A stretch of 12,474 bases of DNA from a bacterium (GTDB lineage: Bacteria; SZUA-79; Acidulodesulfobacterales; Acidulodesulfobacteraceae). Within the stretch, counting starts at the first letter, position 1, and each line of letters opens with the position of its first letter. A program made the position numbers and the translations under genes. Location: positions 1 to 12,474 of the forward strand of contig JAJYYS010000034.1 in the NCBI GenBank assembly GCA_021800745.1, written 5' to 3'. The notes under the pieces were generated by a model. That model did no database searches and had not been told where the DNA came from. It worked only from the letters and a program-made list of their open reading frames with translations. Positions 1-5,540 of this stretch are shown here, piece by piece.

Positions 1-23
1 TTAAAAGAGGAATATATGCTCAT
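1..23 (-). CDS. Possible start of the next hyp gene (hypD?), cut by the window edge
   Basis: Reading leftward from an ATG at 23-21, seven codons give MSIYSSF before the window ends. The ATG lies 22 bp after the hypC stop codon, and hypC is very often followed by hypD. HypD proteins tend to begin with a short lead ending in a Phe followed by a charged stretch, which would fit. No convincing Shine-Dalgarno sequence precedes the ATG, and seven residues cannot identify a family. The call rests on position alone. Confidence 0.3.
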
Positions 24-45
24 TCTGACCCGTTCTAACCGGTTC

Positions 46-279
46 TTAATCCATGTTTATTTTATTTTCGATTTCCTTAAATAAATTAAGGCTTTCTATT
101 GCTTCGTCTTCGTCTATTTTTTGCATCGCGTAGCCTACATGGATAAGCAGATAATCGCCTATTTTAGCCTGCTCCTCCAAAAGCATGGTGGACACAAGCC
201 TTTTGGAACCCATCGTATCGACGACGGCTTTTGTTTCGTCTTTTATTTCTATAACTTTAGAAGGAATCGCAAGGCACAT
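46..279 (-). CDS. hypC: HypC/HupF family hydrogenase maturation chaperone
   Basis: This 77-aa protein begins MCLAIPSKV, the family signature. In HypC proteins Cys2 is exposed after loss of Met1; it binds the HypD complex and the iron ion carrying the Fe(CN)2CO group, then delivers that cofactor to the large subunit of [NiFe]-hydrogenase. The GDYLLIHVGYA block at residues 41-51 is the second conserved region. The length is normal for the family and the protein should be cytosolic. The ATG at 279 is fixed by the MC motif, although no clear Shine-Dalgarno sequence precedes it. No hydrogenase structural gene is in the window, so the rest of the hyp cluster probably lies to the left. The 132-bp gap to the HD-GYP gene contains a possible promoter, which suggests a separate transcription unit. 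Confidence 0.95.
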   Translation of the reverse strand: MCLAIPSKVIEIKDETKAVVDTMGSKRLVSTMLLEEQAKIGDYLLIHVGYAMQKIDEDEAIESLNLFKEIENKINMD

Positions 280-341
280 ATAGTTTTAGCCGATAATTGA
301 GTATAAATTTACGCAATAATTTTAACACCGTTTTGTTTATT

Positions 342-370
342 ATTTTATCCTGTTTATTTATAAAATTCAA
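342..370 (-). promoter_or_regulatory. Possible sigma-70-type promoter for hypC
   Basis: On the minus strand TTGAAT (370-365) is followed by a 17-bp spacer and TAAAAT (347-342). The -35 matches 4 of 6 and the -10 matches 5 of 6 consensus bases. The start site would be near 335, giving a leader of about 55 nt before hypC. Chance matches are easy in sequence this AT-rich, so this is only a candidate. Confidence 0.35.
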
Positions 371-411
371 CAAGCAAGCCCGTAAATATATCTGCTAAAA
401 CCATATTCGGC

Positions 412-1791
412 CTATTTTGTCCCTTGCTGCAGGCTGAAGCTCGGAAACGCCCTTATAAAAGCATCGACTATTTTTGCATCAAACTGCGTTCCAGAACATC
501 TTATAAGCTCGTCTATAGCGGTTCCGGTATCAAACCCTTTTCTGTACGGCCTATCTGAAGTCATTGCGTCAAAAGTATCGGCTACCGATATTATTTTTGC
601 GGTTAAATCTATTTCGTCTCCTTTTAAACCGTCCGGATAGCCTTTCCCGTCATATCTTTCATGGTGATGTTTGACTCCGGATATAACATGTTCGAGTCCT
701 TTTATTTTCTTTAATATTTCTTCGCCGAACACCGGATGTTTTTTCATCATCTCAAACTCTCCATCCGTTAATTTTGCAGGCTTTAAAAGAACGTTGTCCC
801 TGATGCCTATTTTTCCTATATCGTGCAAAATAGCAGAAAGTTTTAAGTTTTCAAGCGCATCTTTTTCCATCCCTAAAGCTTCTCCTAAACCGTAGCTGTA
901 TTCCATAACCCTTTTAGTATGGTTACCGGTATAATTATCCCTCATTTCAATTGTCTCGGCAAGAGTATATACCGTAGAAACGAACACATCCTTTAAATCT
1001 TTATATAATCTGACGTTTTCGACAAAAACCGCAGCGTTGTGGCTTAGCGTAGCAAATAATTTTAAATCCGAAGATGTAAACTCGGTATGATTTTCCGTGG
1101 TAATATCTATCGCCCCTATAATTTTATCTTTTATTTTAAGGGGCGCGCACATCATCGAACCAGTTTTGCCGCCTGCCGCTGTAACCCATCCGCCTGAGGA
1201 CAAATCGTTAATTATTTCCGCATTGCCGGAAATCATAATATGTTCGGCTATGTTTCTTCCGTCGTATGCCATAACGCCTGTTTTTACGGTTTTTTCGTCA
1301 CAACCTCCGGCGGAAATAACGTCGATTAAATTTGTTTCATGGTTCCTTAACATTATAGATACCGTATCCGCCTTAATAAAATTTTTAACTAAGGATAACG
1401 TCAGCAGAGCGATATCTTTCAGGCTGGAACATCCGAGCATCTTTTCCGTAAAATCGAAAAGAAGATTAATTTCTTTGTATCTGCTTGAAACTTCGCTTAT
1501 AAGATCTCTTTTATCGTATTCCGCCGCAACGGCATAATTTATCATAGAGGCAATAACCGAAGCTTTTCCGCTTCCTTTGACGGAACCGACCTGCTCTCCC
1601 TCAATGTTTATAGGAAAAGTGCGGGTTTCTGCTTCGGAATTCAAATCCTTGTATCCTATGCTTGCAAGTATGCCTCCGTCGGCATCGAGTATCGATACTC
1701 CGGTATTTAAACCGTTTGCAGTATTGTCTAGTATTCCGGGTAATTCTTTATTAGACAGTATTTTTCTTAATGCGGTTCTGCCGTTATTCAT
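412..1791 (-). CDS. GAF and HD-GYP protein, predicted cyclic-di-GMP phosphodiesterase
   Basis: This 459-aa protein has three parts. Residues 16-90 form a small alpha/beta input domain, followed by a linker with SRYKEINLLF (103-112). A GAF domain spans about 115-262. An HD-GYP domain spans about 268-450, with HDIGKIG (His323-Asp324), HHHERYDGKGYPDG (375-388) and DAMTSDRPYR (408-417). These metal-binding and GYP residues are intact, so hydrolysis of c-di-GMP is expected. No membrane segment or signal peptide is seen, so it should act in the cytosol. The ATG at 1791 is supported by GGAGG six bases upstream (1798-1802). A canonical sigma-54 promoter about 35 nt above that start implies activator-dependent expression. 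The N-terminal input module resembles that of the sigma-54 activator at 5541-7376, suggesting related signals. The ligand of the GAF domain is unknown. Confidence 0.93.
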   Translation of the reverse strand: MNNGRTALRKILSNKELPGILDNTANGLNTGVSILDADGGILASIGYKDLNSEAETRTFPINIEGEQVGSVKGSGKASVIASMINYAVAAEYDKRDLISEVSSRYKEINLLFDFTEKMLGCSSLKDIALLTLSLVKNFIKADTVSIMLRNHETNLIDVISAGGCDEKTVKTGVMAYDGRNIAEHIMISGNAEIINDLSSGGWVTAAGGKTGSMMCAPLKIKDKIIGAIDITTENHTEFTSSDLKLFATLSHNAAVFVENVRLYKDLKDVFVSTVYTLAETIEMRDNYTGNHTKRVMEYSYGLGEALGMEKDALENLKLSAILHDIGKIGIRDNVLLKPAKLTDGEFEMMKKHPVFGEEILKKIKGLEHVISGVKHHHERYDGKGYPDGLKGDEIDLTAKIISVADTFDAMTSDRPYRKGFDTGTAIDELIRCSGTQFDAKIVDAFIRAFPSFSLQQGTK

Positions 1792-1837
1792 AAATTGCCT
1801 CCGTATGTATCCGAACAGTAAAGATATTTATGATATA

Positions 1838-1853
1838 AGCAATTTATGTGCCA
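1838..1853 (-). promoter_or_regulatory. Sigma-54 (-24/-12) promoter of the HD-GYP gene
   Basis: Minus-strand sequence TGGCACATAAATTGCT matches the sigma-54 consensus TGGCACRNNNNTTGCW at every defined position, with the required 10 bases between the GG and GC dinucleotides. Transcription should begin near 1827, about 35 nt before the ATG at 1791. It differs from the MCP promoter at 12001-12016 by one base. Confidence 0.88.
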
Positions 1854-1858
1854 TAATA

Positions 1859-1874
1859 TGCAATTTAAGTGTCG
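1859..1874 (-). promoter_or_regulatory. Degenerate second -24/-12-like site, tandem to the first
   Basis: Minus-strand CGACACTTAAATTGCA lies exactly 21 bp upstream of the intact sigma-54 promoter and keeps the TTGC half and the spacing. The -24 GG is replaced by GA, which normally abolishes recognition. It looks like a degenerate copy made by a short tandem duplication, or a weak extra sigma-54 binding site. Activity is doubtful. Confidence 0.3.
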
Positions 1875-2033
1875 GTTTGTTTATTAAGTTTTAACCGGAC
1901 GGGTTAATTTACCTTATTTATATTAATAACGTTATTCGTGACTATGAAAATATCAACCGGAAACTTTTATTAATGAAAATATCTTTATTATGGACTGGAG
2001 GGTGCGTTGAGAGCCGTGCATAAATAGGCAACT

Positions 2034-2162
2034 ATGTTGGCATATCTGGAATTTAGGGTTGGCATTTTGGGAACTTTAGGCGGTATTGGAATTCTTTTAA
2101 TTATGCTTGGATTTGTCATCGGAGTCTATGTTTATATTGGCATTGGCACTGCTGAATCCTAA
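2034..2162 (+). CDS. Possible 42-aa glycine-rich single-span membrane peptide
   Basis: An ATG at 2034 opens 42 codons ending in TAA at 2160-2162. I do not recognise the peptide. It begins MLAYLEFR, has one long uncharged stretch from about residue 9 to 38 rich in Gly, Ile, Leu and Val, and ends GTAES. Such a peptide would cross the inner membrane once. A weak AGG lies five bases before the ATG, and an in-frame TAG (2025-2027) immediately upstream rules out a longer form. Its stop codon lies inside an inverted repeat shared with the convergent HEPN gene, as expected for a real convergent gene. Against it, short T- and G-rich repeats (TTGG) could produce this composition by chance, and no clear promoter is visible. 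It could be a small stress or toxin-like membrane peptide, but function is not inferable. Confidence 0.35.
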   Translation: MLAYLEFRVGILGTLGGIGILLIMLGFVIGVYVYIGIGTAES

Positions 2163-2198
2163 AATCGGAATATAATTACTTAACCTGATTTTAGGATT
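2155..2198. terminator. Inverted repeat over two convergent stop codons, possible bidirectional terminator
   Basis: Perfect 12-bp arms AATCCTAAAATC (2155-2166) and GATTTTAGGATT (2187-2198) are separated by a 20-nt loop. The arms contain the TAA stop of the plus-strand peptide frame and the TAA stop of the HEPN gene. The stem is AT-rich and no U-tract follows on either strand, so intrinsic termination would be weak. It may instead protect transcript ends. Confidence 0.4.
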
Positions 2199-2589
2199 TA
2201 ATAGCTTCATATATATAAGTCATGCCGCTTATATAACTTTTAAGCTTTGAGAATATTATTTCGGCTACTTCTTCGTGGTATGTATGGGAAGTCATATTTC
2301 TATCGTCGATCATTTCCATTAGTAATTTTGCGCTGCTTTCTTTTATATGTCCTGACGCAAAAAACTCTCTTATGCAGGATTTAGGGGAATTACAGATAAT
2401 TCCTTCACTGTCTTTAACGATACTTTTCAACAGCTTCCAGAAAATTTCTACGGTAAACTCAAACCTTTGTATTGACGAGTCCCTAAAAAACCGATAATCT
2501 TCGCTATTTTTATTTTCAAGCGTTTTTTTGTAAGATTCTTCAAGCCTGAAAAGCGATGACTCAAAGTCTTTAAATTTTTTTAAATCCAC
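2191..2589 (-). CDS. HepT-like HEPN toxin (HI0074-type nucleotidyltransferase partner)
   Basis: This 132-aa all-helical protein matches the nucleotidyltransferase substrate-binding (HI0074) type of HEPN protein. The catalytic motif RNMTSHTY lies at residues 97-104: Arg97 and His102 form the R-x4-H RNase signature, and Tyr104 completes the RX4HXY form. In the studied MntA-HepT system of Shewanella the partner nucleotidyltransferase adds AMP to this tyrosine and silences the RNase. The same arrangement is expected here. The start ATG at 2589 overlaps the end of the antitoxin gene by 10 bp, so the two are translationally linked. The protein should be cytosolic. The older reading of such pairs as an aminoglycoside-type nucleotidyltransferase with its substrate-binding subunit is less likely given the intact RX4HXY motif. 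Confidence 0.88.
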   Translation of the reverse strand: MDLKKFKDFESSLFRLEESYKKTLENKNSEDYRFFRDSSIQRFEFTVEIFWKLLKSIVKDSEGIICNSPKSCIREFFASGHIKESSAKLLMEMIDDRNMTSHTYHEEVAEIIFSKLKSYISGMTYIYEAIKS

Positions 2590-2873
2590 CTTATTCCCTC
2601 TCTGCCGACAATATCTTTAAGCGCCGGAGCTTTTTTTAAATCGATTATATCGACTTTCTGTAATAAATTGCTATTATCCAATATTTCTCTTAAAAGGGAC
2701 AATTTGTAAGAAATATCGTCGTTTGATAAAAAAGCAAGGTCTATATCCGAGGAATAGGTAGATTTTCCGGTAGCCATAGAACCGAATAAAAAAACTTCGA
2801 CGCTGGAATCTTTTAAAAAATCCTTCAATAAATTTTGAAGGTCATTTATTGATGAAACCTGTTTTTCATTCAT
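2580..2873 (-). CDS. MntA-like minimal nucleotidyltransferase antitoxin
   Basis: This 97-aa minimal nucleotidyltransferase has GSMATGKSTYSSDID at residues 31-45, which is the GSX10DXD signature with Gly31, Ser32, Asp43 and Asp45. A third acidic residue is supplied by Asp75 or Asp78 in the VDIIDL strand. In the MntA-HepT family it modifies a tyrosine on the HEPN toxin with AMP and so acts as an enzymatic antitoxin. The size is typical. It lies 27 bp downstream of the receiver-protein gene and overlaps the HEPN gene by 10 bp, so all three may share the promoter at 3311-3339. No good Shine-Dalgarno sequence precedes the ATG at 2873, so its translation may depend on that of the upstream gene. Confidence 0.88.
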   Translation of the reverse strand: MNEKQVSSINDLQNLLKDFLKDSSVEVFLFGSMATGKSTYSSDIDLAFLSNDDISYKLSLLREILDNSNLLQKVDIIDLKKAPALKDIVGREGIRWI

Positions 2874-2900
2874 ATAAAAATAACAAGTAGGGGTAAGCGT

Positions 2901-3269
2901 TTATATAAATTCGCGGACTTTTTTTATAATATCGTCGGGATTAAAAGGCTTCGTCATATACATATCGGCTCCGGATTCCATTCCTTTCAGCTTATCTATT
3001 TCCTGCCCTTTGGCGGTCAGAAGAACTATGTATATGCCGGTGATTTTTAAATTATTTTTTACCTCTGCGCATACTTCAAACCCGTTCATTTTGGGCATCA
3101 TTATGTCAAGAAAAACTACGTCGGGCTTGCTTTCTTTAATTGCGTTAAGGGCTTCTTCTCCGTTTTGGGCAATAAGGATTTCTACCCCCTCGTCTTCGAG
3201 GTCTTCAAGAGTCTGTTCCAGAAGCAGTCTTATATGAGGTTCGTCGTCTGCGATAAGAACTTTTGCCAT
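2901..3269 (-). CDS. Stand-alone CheY-like response regulator receiver
   Basis: The 122-aa protein is a single receiver domain with no output domain. The acidic pocket is Asp8-Asp9, the phosphoacceptor is Asp55 (VVFLDIMMPKMNG), the switch residue is Thr85 (LLTAKG) and the conserved lysine is Lys107 (TKPF). All key residues are intact. Proteins of this form either bind a partner, such as a flagellar motor or a target kinase, or pass phosphate along a relay. It lies 94 bp downstream of hybrid kinase 1 but has its own strong promoter, so it may be expressed separately and more heavily. A purine-rich AAGAAGAGAG directly before the ATG serves as a weak ribosome binding site. Its sequence differs from the receivers fused to the two kinases, so it is not a recent copy of them. 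Confidence 0.93.
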   Translation of the reverse strand: MAKVLIADDEPHIRLLLEQTLEDLEDEGVEILIAQNGEEALNAIKESKPDVVFLDIMMPKMNGFEVCAEVKNNLKITGIYIVLLTAKGQEIDKLKGMESGADMYMTKPFNPDDIIKKVREFI

Positions 3270-3310
3270 CTCTCTTCTTAATGTTAAATATTATTTTTGA
3301 TTATATTGAT

Positions 3311-3339
3311 AATATAAGATATATAACGCCTGATGTCAA
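3311..3339 (-). promoter_or_regulatory. Sigma-70-type promoter for the receiver gene, possibly also for MNT-HEPN
   Basis: Minus-strand TTGACA (3339-3334, perfect -35) is followed by a 17-bp spacer and TATATT (3316-3311, 5 of 6). The start site would be near 3304, giving a leader of about 35 nt before the ATG at 3269. It lies in the 94-bp gap after hybrid kinase 1, so the receiver, MNT and HEPN genes form a likely transcription unit of their own. Confidence 0.65.
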
Positions 3340-3363
3340 GCAATATTACCCTCCTCCCCCTCG

Positions 3364-5532
3364 TCATTTGGAACTGCCGTTATCGTTATGCAAAAGGCCG
3401 TCCACTTCCTTGAGGAGATTATGATATTCCGCACCTTTAACGAGATAACTGTCCACGCCTATTTTAAAACCTTCCTGCTTATCTTCCACCACCGATAAAA
3501 TTATAATAGGAATATTCATCGTTTCGGGGCCGCTTTTTAAAATCCTGGCTAAGTCCAATCCGGTTATTCCAGGCATCATAACGTCTAAAATAATAAGGTC
3601 GTATCTTTTACGCTTTATTTTTTCCAAAGCTTCCACGCCTTTATCGGCTTCGTCGGCGGCATAACCGGCATCCTCGAGTTCCTGCTTTAAAAGTTTTCTA
3701 ATGCCCTCGTCGTCATCGACTACTAATATATTTTTTTTTGAATTTTCTTCGTTTAACGACAAAGGCGGGGTATTTTTAAGCCGTTCGACAAAATTTTTTA
3801 CATCGGTTTTACCTGCTCCGTCAAGCATCGTACGGTTTTCAGCACCGCACGGCACCGTAAAATAAAACGTACTTCCCTTCCCTTCTTCGCTTTCGACCCA
3901 TATTCTGCCGCCGTAACGTTCTACTATCTGCCTGCATATGGGAAGTCCGAGGCCGGTGCCTTTAGGCTTGTCCGTAAGGGTGTCTCCGACCTGCCTGAAC
4001 TTTTCGAATACTTTGTCTAAGTTATCTTTGCTTATGCCCATGCCTTTATCGGAAACGCTTACTAATATGGAGCCGTTGCCACGTTTTGCGCTGACCGTAA
4101 TATCTCCTTTGTCTGTAAACTTAACGGCATTGGACAAAAGATTTATGATAACCTGGACGAACCTGTCCTTGTCGGCGGATATTTCAGGAAGGCTTTCTTC
4201 TATATCGGTTATTATGCCGAGCTTTTTTTGCTGAAAAAGGGAGGCGGTTGCCGATACGGCATGTTCTACGGCATAACCCACGGTAAACGGCTCGTCTTTC
4301 CAGTCAATCTTGCCGGCTTCCATTTTAGCTATATCTAAAACGTCGTTTATGAGGGACGTAAGCCTCTGCCCTTCGGATATTATTATATCGAGATTGCTTT
4401 CTATCTGGTCTGCGGTCTTTTTGGTCTTATTGTCCTCAGTGTTAAGCAAAGGATGTATAACGTCTTTAAACTTCCTGCTTATAATATTTGCAAAACCGAG
4501 TATGGAAGTAAGGGGCGTTCTTAATTCGTGGGATACGGTAGAGATGAAATCGGTCTTCATCATATCCACCTCTTTTTCTTTCGTGATGTCCCTTACGGTA
4601 ACGACGACTCCGGCAAAAGCATCGGCGGCGTAATCGTCCTTCGAGAGGCTTTTTTCGAGGTCTAAATACATCGACGTCGCCGTCGCTTTACAGATTCTGT
4701 TTCCGCTTAAGTTAATTTCCTCTGTATAAATGTTTTTTTTATTTATATCCCTGTTTAAAAATACTTTATCTATTAAGGCGTTCATTTTATCGTCGAAAAG
4801 CTCGGACAAGCCGCCGTCCAACTGTTTTTCGTTAAAACCGAACATGGACAAAAAAGCAAAATTATAAGACGTTATTTTTTTCAGGTCGCTTACGACGAAC
4901 AGCGCATCGGCTAAACTTGAAATAATAACGGACGACTGGCTTTCCTGCCTTTTTCTTTCGTCTATATCCTGAAATATCCATACGGAATCAGCGTTATCCG
5001 TCTCGTCCGAACTTATCTTTTTTCCGGACAGCAGGCACCAGAATTCGGAGCCGTCTTTTCTTTCCGCTATATACTCCACCTTATATTCCAGGCCGGCCTT
5101 TACGGTTTTATACGCATTTTTTCCTATTTCTTCGAAATCCCTGTCCGAACGGTAACAGATTCTTGAAATCTTTCCGATTAATTCATCGGGCGAATCGTAT
5201 CCGAACATTTCCGCCATTTTATTGTTTACTAAAACAAAACACCTTTCCCGCACAAGAGTGATGCCTACTGGAGAATTATTCAGCATGGCTCCGTATATCT
5301 TCTGCGTCTTAGACAACGCATGCCCGGCTTCGGCAAGGCTGCGGACGTAATCCTCGGTTCTTATTAAAGAATTTCTGTACTCAGCGGCAAGGGATATAAG
5401 CGATTTCGCAATTTCGGGACTTGCCGAACCGGAAATTTCAGGCAAAGATTCGAAATCGTGTTTTAGTATCTTTTTTATATAATCCGACATAGCGGCCGCA
5501 TCGTTTTCTATGCCGTTTTTTTTATTATCCAT
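3364..5532 (-). CDS. Hybrid histidine kinase 1: PAS-PAS-HisKA-HATPase-REC
   Basis: This 722-aa soluble kinase has no membrane segment. A helical lead (1-75) is followed by PAS domains at about 76-195 and 198-318. HisKA spans about 325-408 with His335 in STVSHELRTP. The ATPase domain (about 413-562) has the N box ending at Asn468, a G1 box SDKGMGI (494-500), the F box VFEKFRQ and a G2 box GTGLGL (525-530). A receiver (600-714) carries Asp606-608, phosphoacceptor Asp650 and Lys699. Autophosphorylation on His335 and transfer to Asp650 are expected; no Hpt domain is present, so the next relay step is elsewhere. The gene starts 8 bp after the stop of the sigma-54 activator and is probably co-transcribed with it. 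Much of it is nearly identical to hybrid kinase 2. The ATG at 5532 lacks a well-spaced Shine-Dalgarno, so a start at Met15 is possible. Confidence 0.93.
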   Translation of the reverse strand: MDNKKNGIENDAAAMSDYIKKILKHDFESLPEISGSASPEIAKSLISLAAEYRNSLIRTEDYVRSLAEAGHALSKTQKIYGAMLNNSPVGITLVRERCFVLVNNKMAEMFGYDSPDELIGKISRICYRSDRDFEEIGKNAYKTVKAGLEYKVEYIAERKDGSEFWCLLSGKKISSDETDNADSVWIFQDIDERKRQESQSSVIISSLADALFVVSDLKKITSYNFAFLSMFGFNEKQLDGGLSELFDDKMNALIDKVFLNRDINKKNIYTEEINLSGNRICKATATSMYLDLEKSLSKDDYAADAFAGVVVTVRDITKEKEVDMMKTDFISTVSHELRTPLTSILGFANIISRKFKDVIHPLLNTEDNKTKKTADQIESNLDIIISEGQRLTSLINDVLDIAKMEAGKIDWKDEPFTVGYAVEHAVSATASLFQQKKLGIITDIEESLPEISADKDRFVQVIINLLSNAVKFTDKGDITVSAKRGNGSILVSVSDKGMGISKDNLDKVFEKFRQVGDTLTDKPKGTGLGLPICRQIVERYGGRIWVESEEGKGSTFYFTVPCGAENRTMLDGAGKTDVKNFVERLKNTPPLSLNEENSKKNILVVDDDEGIRKLLKQELEDAGYAADEADKGVEALEKIKRKRYDLIILDVMMPGITGLDLARILKSGPETMNIPIIILSVVEDKQEGFKIGVDSYLVKGAEYHNLLKEVDGLLHNDNGSSK
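3554..3733 (-). repeat. 180-bp repeat, copy in kinase 1 receiver region
   Basis: This block is identical base for base with 8236-8415 in kinase 2, in the same orientation. It codes for the first half of the receiver, from NILVVDDDEG to PGITGLD. Sequence on both sides differs between the genes, so the identity ends sharply. Recent gene conversion or recombination is the likely cause. Confidence 0.95.
4391..4566 (-). repeat. 176-bp repeat, copy in kinase 1 HisKA region
   Basis: This block is identical with 9088-9263 in kinase 2, in the same orientation, and codes for the histidine-bearing helix region. A single mismatch at 4567/9264 separates it from a further identical stretch of 24 bases. 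Confidence 0.95.
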
Positions 5533-5540
5533 AAAATATA

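Larger units (their letters stand above)
1792..2190. other. 399-bp intergenic region with promoter and repeated motifs
   Basis: Besides the sigma-54 promoter near its left end, this gap holds several short repeats. TTAACC and GGTTAA form an inverted repeat at 1891-1907. AATAACGTTATT at 1925-1936 is a perfect 12-bp palindrome. ATGAAAATATC occurs twice in direct orientation (1944-1954 and 1973-1983). GTTGGCAT occurs twice, 22 bp apart (2036-2043 and 2058-2065), with a looser copy ATTGGCAT at 2136-2143. These sit at distances upstream of the promoter where enhancer-binding proteins often bind. A small plus-strand reading frame (2034-2162) overlaps the GTTGGCAT copies. Confidence 0.6.

Noticed and set aside
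2142..2157. TGGCAC at 2144-2149 on the plus strand as a -24 element
   Set aside because: The -12 position five bases later reads AATCC, not TTGC, and no convincing gene lies downstream on that strand.
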